64,000 nucleotides of DNA from Aquilaria yunnanensis (lineage: Eukaryota; Streptophyta; Magnoliopsida; Malvales; Thymelaeaceae). A model generated the notes under the pieces. That model searched no databases. It had not been told where the DNA came from and saw only the letters and a program-made list of their open reading frames with translations. The position numbers and the translations under genes are program-made. The first letter of the stretch is position 1. Every line of letters starts with the position of its first letter. Of this stretch, positions 32,888 through 44,030 are shown in pieces. The stretch is taken from assembly GCA_039654915.1 (NCBI GenBank), contig CM077593.1, positions 41,076,501 to 41,140,500 of the forward strand. Reading direction: 5' to 3'.

Positions 32888-35296
32888 AGTTACACTGTCA
32901 CAAAATGGGAAAATTACAGCATAAGGACCTAAACTTATGTGATTTAACTTTCACCATCGTGTATGATTTGTGAAGTGTAAAGTATTCAATACACACCCCC
33001 TTAAGTGGCAAAAACAATGATAGCTTGGTCCTTAACAAAGCATTGGCACATTGCCTAATTTTCAAGTAACGTATGGACTAAATTGTAAGGTTACAAAAGT
33101 TAGGTACTCAATTGCAAAAATATCTAAAGATGGCTATGGAAAGGACATGGATGGAATTATGAAGAAAGGACATGGATGGAATTAAGGATATTGTTGGGGA
33201 CCAAAGTGGTTAAGATGGCAAAGTTGATCATTTATGGCATAATGCCAACTAAGGATCCAAGTCTCCACATTTTTGCCTAAAGTCAAAATGATTTTTTCAC
33301 AAGGTTAAAAAGGCCAAAATCTGTCATTTTCCCAGCCAAAATGACTAGAAATAACTGTCAAAGTGTTGGCCAAATTTTCAAAAATTTGCATATATGCCAC
33401 ATTGGTCAAAATGATGTATAAATGAAGAAAAATCTTCATTTCATTGGCATTTCCTTAAATTTCAGTCTCTAGCAGCTAAGACCTCTTCCCTAAGCTCTTC
33501 CATCATCCTCCATAGCCACCATACCTTAAGAAAATGAGAGGAAGCAAGAGAAAGCAAAGAAGACATCAAAGAGTGCAGGAAAACCTAATTTTAGTTCTAT
33601 TTGGATTTTTAGATTTCATAGCAAAGGTAAGGGTTTTCTAAAGCTTCCTGGATTGTTACTGTATTTCCAAACATCCATGAAGCTAAGACCATGTATGGAA
33701 GAGAGAAAAAAGCTCAAGGAACCAAGTATGGGTTAAAGGGAAAAAAACATGGCAAGGTTTTGGCCTTAGTGTTACTATGCTAAAGATGGCAGCAAGAAAG
33801 AAGGGTTTCTAGAGCCCAAGTTAGTACTAACTAAGACACAAAAGACTCCTAAGACCAAGAAAAAGATTGAGGTGGGCTTCCATAGTGTTACCAAGTTGAT
33901 ATATTAATGTTTTATTGAATGATTATGGACTAACCCTAATGTGTTATTGCTGCCAGCATTACATGTGTTTGTTGCTGTGTTTGTTTGTACATATGGTTGC
34001 CATATTTGTATGTATTTGTTGTTTTTGTATGTGTATATGTCTTTGGATTTCAGGTGGTACGTTGCTATGGAAGACTTTACATTGAAATCCCTTACTAAGT
34101 TCTTTACAAAGAGCTTACTCCCATTTCTGTCCATTTTCAGGAACACCTGAAAGAGAACGCTCAAACTAATAGTTATAGTTTTATTTTTCCTGTGACATTT
34201 TAGGTACATGAACCTCAATATGTCTAGTACTAAACTAGAGTGTTTCATGATTTTTAGAGTACATTTTCTAATTTTAGTGTTGGTACTTTCTACCTTACGC
34301 AGCAGCTGTCTTTCGAAGTTTCTGGAGTGCATTGTGTTTGTAAGGCTCTCCAAGAAGCTCGTGTACATAACCAACTAAGATAGGACACATGTATGATGAA
34401 TTTATGCATGTAAATACACTATGGATGGTCTATGGATGTTATATGAAGCAATGAAGTGATGTTTGAAGTTGAATGTTCAATTTTGTCCATTGTGCAACTC
34501 ATTAGCTGTTCCAAAGAAAATTATGTTTAATGTTTATGGAATGCCTCTAAATTCATGGGAATGAATTTCCCAATTTTTTAACACATGTAAGAACATGTTG
34601 GTTTTGCACCTGGAAATGAAGTGTATGAATCTTATGAAATTTTGTATGGGCAAAATGGTCATAAAGTGACCAGAATTTTGACTATGTACTTAAAGTTCGA
34701 TAACTCCCAATGTAAAAGGAATATCAGAATGAAATTTTGACCACACCTAGAGCACATACGGAGGTTGAACTGAAATTTAAAATTTCTATATTTGGAGTCC
34801 TGTAGCCAAAGATATGACATTCCAAAGTTGGCTAAGTAACTGTTCATTTGGTCAGAATTTGGTAACCAACTTAAAAAATCCATAACTTGGTCCATAGGTG
34901 GGCTTTTGATGTAAAACAAAATTTATTGGTTTGATCTAAGTCTCTACTTGATAATGGAACAAATAAAATAGGGGGTTACAAGGCTAGAATGATACAATTT
35001 ATTAGTGGAAGTTACAGGTGCAGTGGCTGGTCACTAGAACTTAACAAGATTTCCTAATGTGTGAAAGCCAAAACTAAGAATTGTGCTAGTGTTTTCCTTC
35101 TTAGCTGCCATAGTGTGCATAAATGTAAATATTTGTGTTATGGTTTGACCAATATACATATATTTATGTAAAGACCAAGAGGGTCACTTGGGTAATATAG
35201 TGAGCATTGTTCTGATGGTCTACAAAACATGCATAGCTCTTGGGAGATTGACACATTAAATATTATCACTGTAATTAAGCTCTCAGAGTGGTAACA
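32888..35296 (+). repeat. 5' LTR of B (2409 bp)
   Basis: It starts AGTTACACTG where the 3' copy reads TATTACACCT, so both have lost the ancestral TG, and ends GTGGTAACA. It is collinear with 40230-42644 throughout; for example, GGTTTTGGCCTTAGTGTTAC occurs in both. No gene of its own. Confidence 0.88.
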
Positions 35297-35301
35297 GAAG
35301 T

Positions 35302-35313
35302 TGGTATCAGAGC
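35302..35313 (+). other. Primer binding site of B
   Basis: TGGTATCAGAGC, the standard initiator-Met tRNA PBS core of plant LTR elements, five bases after the 5' LTR. Confidence 0.9.
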
Positions 35314-35362
35314 AAGGTTTGAATGTTGTTTATGTGCACATGACATGATGCATATAGTTGCA

Positions 35363-36626
35363 TAAAGATGGCAAAATTAGACACGACTCGAAGACCTGAC
35401 CCAACCCACCTGAACCCAAGCCCGACCTAACCCGATTTGACCAGAAAAGTCAATGGCCTAAACTTAACTATACCCAACTCGACCTGAACCCGAACCCGAC
35501 TAAAGTAAAACTCGAGAAAACTTGAACCCGAACCCAATTTGACCTGAACCCAAAGTGACCCGATGACTAAACCCGACAAGACCTTATTTCAACTTAAATC
35601 AATATAAAATATATGGTCGACAAAGACTTTACAAAAATTATCATTTAATACATGTGAATGAGTTTCTTTTATTCTGCTAATTAGTTTTGCGTTGTAGAAT
35701 GAGCAAGTGAGAACTATGGGAAATGATTAGTTAAACGGTAAAAAAGAGATAAAAATAGTTAGGTTTTAGAAATTATAGTACCCCTTCTGTCCCATATTCT
35801 TTGAAATATTTGACTTTTTTAAATAGTTTAAATTGAATTTATTCATATTACTCCTTATATCTCAAATTTTTTGCACTATTCGTATTTTAACAATTAATAT
35901 ATAATTTTTTATTTTCAATATTTTAATATATAAATAAACAATTTTATACATGAATAATAAATCAAGATCTACAATTTTTAAATACATTTTTTTTAATTTT
36001 TTAATAAAAAATAATATAAATAAATTTATATCAAACTAGTCAAAAAAGTTAAATGGAGCAAAGACTATGGGACGGAGGGAGATTATTTGTTAGAAAAAGA
36101 TTTAAAAAGTATATATTTAGAAACTATAGGTATTTATTTATTATTTAATATAATTATTTTTCATTTATATACTAAAATGTTGAAAATAAAAAATCGTAGA
36201 TTAATTGTTGAATAGTAAATATTACAAAGAACTTGACATAGAGGGAGTATTTTATTAAATAAATTATATATTAATATATCTTCATAAATTTTATATTATT
36301 TTTATGTCTAGTTAAATTTTAATCAAAATTAAACAAAAAAAGTGAATCAATTTAGCGATTTTGGCTTATGCACCAGTGAACCGAGTAAACCCGATAATCA
36401 AGTTGAATCTGGTCTAAGAACCAATAACTAGACCCGATTGGATCCGAACCCAAATAAACTCGGTTTGACCCAACCCGAAGCTGAAATCTACTCAACTCGA
36501 AATCAACCCGAGGCCAAGTAACTCGACCTGAACCTGACCTGGATTCGAATACATGCTAACCCGATTAAACCTAAACCTGAATGACCTGACCCAAACCTGA
36601 CCCGACCCACCCAATTACCATCCCTA
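35363..36626. mobile_element. hAT-like non-autonomous element, 1264 bp, in B's leader
   Basis: Left end TAAAGATGGCAAAATT and right end (reverse complement) TAGGGATGGTAATTGGG are imperfect inverted repeats. The flanks TAGTTGCA (35355-35362) and TAGTTGCG (36627-36634) are an 8-bp duplication with one mismatch. Both subterminal regions are dense in CCCGAACC/GACCCGA-type repeats. There is no transposase ORF; the centre is very AT-rich and holds MITE-like inverted repeats. Confidence 0.75.
35779..36252. repeat. Two interleaved MITE-like inverted repeats
   Basis: Pair 1: about 35779-35848 (CCCCTTCTGTCCCATATTC) with about 36000-36083 (reverse complement CTCCCTCCGTCCCATAGTC). Pair 2: about 35848-35945 (TTACTCCTTATATCTC) with about 36150-36252 (reverse complement ATACTCCCTCTATGTC). 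The CTCCCTCCGTCCCA termini are typical of Stowaway-like plant MITEs. The order is left1-left2-right1-right2, not nested. Confidence 0.6.
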
Positions 36627-36723
36627 TAGTTGCGTACATATAGCTTAGTCTGGTCAGCTGCTAGTGTTAAGTACCTAACACACAGTATATATTATGCTCT
36701 TTTGATTTTCATGAAACAAGAAA

Positions 36724-38069
36724 ATGGTTGCCATAAGGAGAGGGGATTAAGGACCCCTAAGACCTCCTACTGAACAAAGGTAGGCCAACAAAAATGGAAG
36801 GGGTGTAGAAGAACAACCAAGGGTTCAGGAAGTAGAAAACCCAGCACCTGAAATGAACGTACCGCAGGTATGGATTGAACTACAAAAAAACCTGGCCTAG
36901 ATAATAAAAACTTAGTAAGGTTACTGCAATCTCAACAACAAGGAGTCCAAGTAGCAAAAGTGTTACCACAGGAGTAGAACCAGGAAGTTGTTAGGAATAA
37001 CCCAGTGAATGTTCCTTTTGATGAAAAAAAAGATGCTGAAGATGAGGATAAAAGACATCCCAAAGGCAGAAGAATCAAGTTTAAGATTGGCGAAGTTTCC
37101 AGAGCCAATAACTCAGCTTATGACCATTCTATAGGGGATGAAGCTGAAAGACCTAGTAAGAAGAGAAGAAGAAGATATAGAGACCATATGGACTCAGAAG
37201 ATTTGCATAGGTCAAGGAGGCACAGAGGTGAAAATCTGGAAGGCTCTGATGATGTCAAATTGTTGGAAAGGTTTCAAGACCTAAGACCTCCACAATTTGA
37301 AGGTAGAGCAGGACCAGAGAAAGTTGAAGAATGGCTAGGATTCGTTGAGAAAATGTTTGAGAGGATGCACATAAGCTCCACCAAGAAAGTATCTCTGGTT
37401 ACCTATAATCTTGTAGGTAGTGTAGAAATGTGTTGGAGAAGTGTTAAAGATAGGTATGCTACCCAGAGAGGCAGAGGAACAGATCATGAGCTAGAGATGA
37501 CATGGCTTGAGTTCACAAGGATGTTCTGAGAGCAGTATATAAGTGACGCCATTAAAGACCTAAAACAAGCTGAGTTTGATGCACTACAACAAGAAAACCT
37601 TAGTGTTCTGGAATACTAACATAAGTTCAACCAACTTGTGAGGTGCGCACCACAGTACTATGGGTTGGAAGAACTTAAAGCCAAGAGGTTTGTCAGAGGC
37701 CTGAGACCAGATATTAGAAAAATTGTTAGGCCTTTCAATGCCATTACATATCATGATGCTGTTCAAAAGGCTTTACTAGTGGAACAAGAAGAGTATGAAA
37801 GTAAATGGTTTCCTAGTGCACCAAGACAGACCAGCCAAGCTAGAATACTGCAGAAACCAATGAAAGGTAAGGACACTACGAAGGCTAGAAAAACCTAGTA
37901 TGGAGGGCAAGGCCAAGAGTAAGTTTGTTGGCGCAAGGTGTCCTCGATGCAAGAAGTTTCATGGAAAGAGGCCATATTATTTTAAAACACAGGCATGTCT
38001 CAGATGTGGATCTTTAGATCACTGGATCAAGGACTGCCCTTTAGTCCAACGAAGAGGGCAGCAAGACTA
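36724..38069 (+). pseudogene. B gag
   Basis: A probable start ATG at 36724 (MVAIRRGD, then stop). The main open part, 37005-37529, has a charged basic region and then the Retrotrans_gag core (LRPPQFEGRAGPEKVEEWLGFVEKM, then VSLVTYNLVGSVEMCW). After a TGA at 37527-37529 the domain continues (AIKDLKQAEFDAL; RCAPQYYGLEELKAKRFVRGL). The zinc knuckle near 37999-38040 is intact (CLRCGSLDHWIKDC, spacing C-2-C-4-H-4-C), preceded by a second CPRC cluster. The nucleocapsid knuckle binds element RNA. Scattered stops disable it. Confidence 0.85.
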
Positions 38070-38231
38070 AGGACAGAATAGGCCTAATATGCCGCCCGTT
38101 AGAGACAATCAACCAAGGGGTCATCTTGGAACTCAAAGGCCTCAAGTGCAGAGAGCTGGAAGGTATTCCATATTGATAAGGGAGAGACATGCCAACAATG
38201 AGCACTTGGACGTAACATTTATTTTAATCGT

Positions 38232-39535
38232 GTGCTAGTTAGTGTGTTGTTTGATATTGGTGCTTCAGTGTCTATTATGGCTAGAAAGTTAATTGAATCC
38301 ATGAAATTATCGATAGAATTCATGCCTAATATATCATTAGTAAGAACAACAAGTAGTCAATGTCTTTTCACTAATGAACTGGCTAAAAATTGTGAGCTAG
38401 TAGTTGGAAAGACTAAGATTTTGACTGATCTGCTAGTGTTAAATATTCCAAAGTATGATATTGTTCTTGGCATGGATTGGTTCACAAAACATGGAATCAA
38501 TATTGATTGTGCTAAAAGAAGAAATGACATTGCCTAGTAATGAGGTGCATGCATTAGTGAGTTCTAAGGAATTAGTGTATGAAATGCATGGCATGGAACT
38601 AGAAGTTGTGGATGAAATTCTTGTGATTTCTGAAGATGAATATTACACATTGAATGGCGTTGAAATTGATGAGGAAGTTCGTAGAATACCTGTAATGAGA
38701 GACTTTCCACAAGTCTTTCCTAAAGACCTACTAGGTATTCCCCCTCCAAGAGAGATAGAATTTGAAATCAAGTTACAAATCGAGGCAGTACCAATATCCA
38801 TACCTTCTTATAGAATGCCAATCACAAATATGATTGGGCTTAAGAAACAACTTGTTGAACTTCTTCAGAAAGGGTTCATAAGACCAAGTGTTTCATCATG
38901 GGGAGCTCTAGTTCTCTTTGTGAAAAAAGAAGGATGGATCATTGAGATTGTGTATTGACTACAGAAAACTGAATGCTGTAACTATCAAAAACAAGTATCC
39001 ACTCCCTAGGATTGAGGATCTATTTGATCAACTCAAGGGAGCAAAGATCTTCTCTAAGATTGATTTGAGATCTGGGTACTTTCAGTTAAGAGTAAAAGAG
39101 GAGGCTATACCCAAGACAACATTTTGAATAAGATATGGACATTATGAGTATACAATTATGCCATTTGGCTTGACTAATGCCCTTGCTGCATTCATAGACC
39201 TGATGAATCGTGTGTTTAAACCTCACTTGGACAAGTATGTAGTGGTGTTCATTGATGACATCCTAGTGTATTCCAAGGATGAAAGTGAACATGAGCATCA
39301 CTTAAGAACTGTCTTGAACACACTGTTGAACAATCAACTGTATACAAAATTTTCCAGGTGCCAATTCTGGATTACAAAAGTATCTTTCCTTGGACACATC
39401 ATTGATGCACAAGGCCTTAGAGCAGACCCGAAAAAGGTCAAGGCTGTGCAAGAGTGGGAAAAACCTAAGACTGTAAAGGAAGTTAGAAACTTCCTAGGAT
39501 TGGCAGGCTATCAAACCACCATTGGTAGGGCAACC
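38232..39535 (+). pseudogene. B protease and RT
   Basis: Protease at 38232-38537: the active site reads DIGAS (family D-T-G-A-S), followed by the flap and the LGMDWFTKHGI end. RT follows: PVMRDFPQVFPKDLLGIPPPREIEFEI, YRMPI, then after a frame break near 38940 [40 protein letters not shown], and in 39158-39541 the catalytic [10 protein letters not shown] with both Asp present. A TGA at 39127 lies within RT. The frame runs to FLGLAGY, the RT/RNase H connection, then joins directly to a late integrase segment, so RNase H and most of integrase are missing. Confidence 0.88.
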
Positions 39536-40217
39536 TTATGAAGCCCATTATGGGAGAAGGTGCATGACACCCCATTGTTGGGTAGAAGCCTTAGATAGGG
39601 TCAATTTGGGTCCAAAAATTATTGAAGAGATAACATCAATTTGGGTCCAAAAATTATTGAAGAGACAACAAGTAAAATCAAGAAGATACAAGAAAGGTTA
39701 AAGATAGCCAATGAAAGGACCATTGCTTATATGAAAAAAAAAAAGAAGAGACTTGGAGTTTATGGTTGGAGAGAAAGTGTGGCTCAACGTAGCACCAACC
39801 AAAGGCACTATGAGGTTTGGCAAACATAGTAGGCTATCTCCAAGGTATATTGGTCCTTATGAAATACTAGAAAGGGTTGGTAAGGTGGCTTATAGGTTGG
39901 CTCTACCGCCAAGTTTGTCAAGTGTCCATAATGTTTTCCACATCAGTATGCTTAAGAAGAGTTTATTGGACACAAAGCATACTATAGTAGTGGAAGACAT
40001 ATAGTTAGAGCCTAGTCTGACATACAAAGAGAAACCTATAGCTATCTTAGTTAAGGATACCAGAAGGCTAAGAAACAAGCTTATTCCCATGGTCAAAGTT
40101 CAATGGTCACACCATTCTGAAAGAGAATTGACCTGGGAAACTGAGAAAGAACTGCAAGGGAGATATCCAGAACAGTACTACAAGCTAAACGCAATTTTGG
40201 AGGACCAAAATTTTTAA
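39510..40217 (+). pseudogene. B integrase C-terminus with chromodomain-like tail
   Basis: From the deletion junction the sequence matches the region after the integrase core: YQTTIG, then a disrupted stretch, KKIQERLKIA, the GPY/F module (LSPRYIGPYEILERVGKVAYRLALP), and HNVFHISMLKK. A TAG at about 40003 is followed by a chromodomain-like tail (VKVQWSHHSERELTWETE). Chromodomains steer insertion to marked chromatin. A 35-bp tandem duplication (39601-39670) shifts the frame. The H-H-C-C zinc module and the D-D-E core are gone. Confidence 0.82.
39601..39670 (+). repeat. 35-bp tandem duplication in B's integrase region
   Basis: TCAATTTGGGTCCAAAAATT and the next 15 bases occur twice in a row (39601-39635, 39636-39670) with one difference (ATAACA/ACAACA). 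Because 35 is not a multiple of 3, it shifts the reading frame. Confidence 0.9.
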
Positions 40218-40229
40218 GGGGGGAAGAAA
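40216..40229 (+). other. Polypurine tract of B
   Basis: AAGGGGGGAAGAAA lies directly before the 3' LTR of B. Confidence 0.8.
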
Positions 40230-42644
40230 TATTACACCTTCACAAAATGGGAAAATTACAACATAAGGACCTAAACTTATATGCTTTAATTTTCACCATA
40301 GTGTATGATTTGTAAAGTGTAAAGTATCCAATATACACCCCCTTAAGTGGCAAAAACAATGATAGCTTTGTCCTTAAGAAAGCATTGGCACATCGCCTAA
40401 TTTTCAAGTAACCTTAGACTAAATTGTAAGGTTACAAAAGTTGGGTACTCAAGTGCAAAAATCTCTAAAGATGGCTATGGAAAGGACATGGATGGAATTA
40501 TGAAGAAAGGACATGGATGGAATTAAGGATATTGTTGAGTACCAAAGTGCTTAAAAAGGCAAAGTTGATCATTTATGGCATAATGCCAACTAAGGATCCA
40601 AGTGTCCACATTTTTTCCTAAAGTCAAAATGATTTTTTCACAAGGTTAAAAGAGGCCAAAATTTTTCATTTTACCAGACAAAATTGCTGGAAATAACCTG
40701 CCCAAGTGTTGGCCAAATTTTCAAAAATTTGCATATATGCCACCTTGGTCAAAATGATGTATAAATGAAAAAAAAATCTTCATTTCATTGGTATTTTCCT
40801 TAAATTTAGGTCTCCAGCAGCTAAGAACTCTTCTTTAAGCTCTTCCATCATCCTCCATAGCCACCATACCTTAAGAAAATAAGAGGAAGCAAGAGAAAGC
40901 AAAGAAGACATCAAAGAGTGCAAGAAAACCAAATTTTGGTTCTATTTGGATTTTCAGATTTCATAGCAAAGTAAGGAATTTATAAAGCTTCTTGGATTGT
41001 TTACTATATTTCCAAACATCCATGAACCTAAGACCATGCTTGGAAGAGAGCAAAAAGCTCAAGGAACCATGTATGGGTTAAAGGGAAAAAAACATGGCAA
41101 GGTTTTGGCCTTAGTGTTACCATGCTAAAGATGGCAGCAAGAAAGAAGGGTTTCTAGAGCCCAAGTTAGTACTAACTAAGACCTAAAAGACTCCTAATAC
41201 TAAGCAAAAGCTTGAGGAGGGCCGCCATAGTGTTACCAAAGTGATATATTATTGTTTTATTGCGTGATTATGGACTAATCCTAACGTGCTATTGCTGCCA
41301 GCATTACATGTGTTTATTGTTGTGTTTGTTGGTGCATATGGTTGACATATCTGTGTGTATGTGTTATTTTTGTATGTTTTTATGTCTTTTTATTTTAGGT
41401 GGTACATTTCTTTGGAATCCTTTACATTGATAGCCTTTACTAAGTTCTTTACAAAGAGCTTACTCCCTTTTCTGTCCATTTTCAGGAACACCTGAAAACG
41501 AACATTCAAACCAATAGTTCTAATTTGAGTTTTCCTGTGAAATTTCAGGTACATGAACTTCAATATGTCTAGTATTAAATTAGAGTATTTCATGATTTTT
41601 AGAGCACATTTTCTAATCTAGTGTTGGTACTTTCTGCCTTATGCAGCAGCTACCTTTTGAAGTTCCTGGAGTGCATTGTGTTTGTAAGGCTCTCCAAGAA
41701 GCTAGTGTACATACCCAACTAAGCTAGGACATATGTATGATGCATCTATGCATGTAAATACACTATGGATGGTGTATGGATGATATATGAAGCAATAAAG
41801 TGATGTTTAAGGTTGACTGTTCAATTCTGCCCATTTTGCAACTCATTAGCTGTTCCAAAAAAAATTATGTTTAAAGTTTATGGAATGCCTCTAAATTTAA
41901 GGGAATAACTTTCCCAAGTATTTGAGACATGTAAGAACCTGCCCATGTTGGTTTTGCACCTGGAAATGAAGTGTATGAATCTTATGAAATTTTGTATGGG
42001 CAAAATGGTCATAAAGTGACCAAATTTCAACTCTGCACTTAAATTTCCATAACTCTCTATGTTGAAGGAATATCGATATAAAAGTTTGACCACACCTAGA
42101 GCATATATAGAGGTTGAACTGGAATTTGGAATTTCTAAATTTGGAGCCCTGTAGCCAAAGATATGACATTCCAAAGTTGGCTAAGTAACTATTCATTTGG
42201 TTAGAATTTGGTAACCAAGTTCAAAAATTCATAACTTGGTCTATAGGTGGGCTTTTGATGTAAAACAAAATTTATTGGTTTTCTCTAAGTCTCTACTTGA
42301 TAATGGAATGAATAAAAGAGGGGGTTACAAGGCTAGAATGATACAGTTTATTAGTGGAAGTTACAGGTGCAATGGCTGGTCACTAGAACTTAACAAGATT
42401 TCCTAATGTGTGGAAGCCAAAACTAAGAATTGTGCTAGTGTTTTCCTTCTTAGCTGCCATAGTGTGCATAAATGTAAATATGTGTGTTATGGTTTGACCA
42501 ATATACATATATTTTCATAAAGACCAAGAGGGCCACTTGGGTAATATAGTGAGCATTGTTCTGATGGCCTACAGAACATGCATAGCTCCTGGGAGATTGA
42601 CACATTAAATATTGTCACTGTAATTAAGTTCTCAAAGTGATAAT

Positions 42645-44030
42645 TGTTAGTGTTGTGCCCAAAAGCCAATCATGAGATGATTGTATTTTTTGCACATTGA
42701 GTCGTGATATTTTATTAAGGCATTAATCCAGCAATTATGGTTTGTTGTTTTGTTTCTACATAATGTAACAAATATAATTGTAACCCTAGAATAATGATAT
42801 TCTCAAACGTCCCTAGTCTAGTATTATTGTGGAATGGGTAGCAATAATACATAATGACTAGCATATGTGGAGACTAATATGAGATATGTAGTCTGCATAT
42901 GGGTACAAGTTGGAGAACTTGTGTACTGGACTGACCCACCATGAGAACACTACATGGATCGTTATATGAGTGTTATAAGTGATTCTTATAGTGATCATGG
43001 TATATGTAGTCCTTCGACCTAAGATCATCAAGGTTACTACATGTGAGTCACATACTTTGATACTTTCCTTTGTTGCTCGTAACTAAGTGAACTTTATGGA
43101 GGTCATTGGGTATGTCACATATCATGCGGAGGGATTTGTATGATCAAGATGGGATTTGTCCCTCCTATGTAACGGGAGTGATATCTTCGGGCCCCTTGAT
43201 AGAGTAAGACTTAGAAAAATGCATGGCCATGCTCGGATGAGTTGATATATGATATCAATGTCATCAGTTTAAGTTGGTCTTCTCGATAATCAAGAAACCA
43301 AAGATTGGGCTATACGAGAGTGACTCATTCCATGTCTCATGCTTAGTCTTGATATCTTGGACAAAGGGACAATGGCATATATCGGTGATGATCATAAAGG
43401 TTTAGTCGAATCACCGACAATCTCGTCATTTGGGTAGCAATGATCATAAATGTGATTTATGATCATTGCCAACGTGATAAGAGCCTATTAGGTTGCACAC
43501 ATAGAGCTATTTGGATCATTAGAGTGCATGGGCTAATTATTTGGGTTACGGTTTCACTTTAATTTCATATTAATAATGGGCCCAAAAGTTGAGTCATTAT
43601 TAAGCCTGAAATTAAAGCCTAATTGGATTAGGGCTTTGAAACCCATTAGGCCTGGAAGTTGAGTCTCACTATAAATACAACTTTTAGTGAGAAATTCACA
43701 AGTCTCCTTGCCCTAGCCTCCCAAAAGGACAGCCGCACTCTTCTCTTGCAATTCCTTGGAGGACACAAGCTAGCATTGCGAGCGCAAGAGAAACACATCT
43801 GCCGGGACATGGTGGAAGCGTGGTGATCCCAAGAGGCTCGTGTGGATACGATAGAGAGCTTGAATACGTCAACTGTTCAGGTTTTGTGATTCGACTCTAC
43901 AGTTGAGTGAGAGATCTCAACCGAAAATTAGATATGAAAATTTTTGAACACCCAGTTTACCCCGTTTCACTTGGATCTTAGAGGGTTTCGGTTAAATTCC
44001 GCCACGCTGTTTGGCTCCCGAAACCCAACA
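42645..44030 (+). mobile_element. C1: solo LTR, 1386 bp, in B's 3' LTR
   Basis: It starts TGTTAGTGTTGTGCCC and ends CGAAACCCAACA, nearly identical to C2 (57385-58759). TG...CA ends, no interior, and a second copy with a perfect 5-bp duplication make it a solo LTR. A TATA box (TATAAATA, 43670-43677) lies within an inverted repeat (43664-43671 with 43685-43692). It has a perfect hairpin at 43437-43469. The parent family is not in the window; a Ty1/copia origin is my best guess. Confidence 0.85.
43437..43469 (+). promoter_or_regulatory. Perfect 15-bp hairpin in C1
   Basis: GCAATGATCATAAAT, loop GTG, ATTTATGATCATTGC. All 15 pairs match. In C2 the same region forms two smaller hairpins. Any function in RNA is unknown. 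Confidence 0.85.

Noticed and set aside
35363..36626. CCCGAACC-type repeats as interstitial telomere sequence
   Set aside because: The plant telomere repeat is CCCTAAA/TTTAGGG. These repeats differ and are confined to the ends of a hAT-like element.
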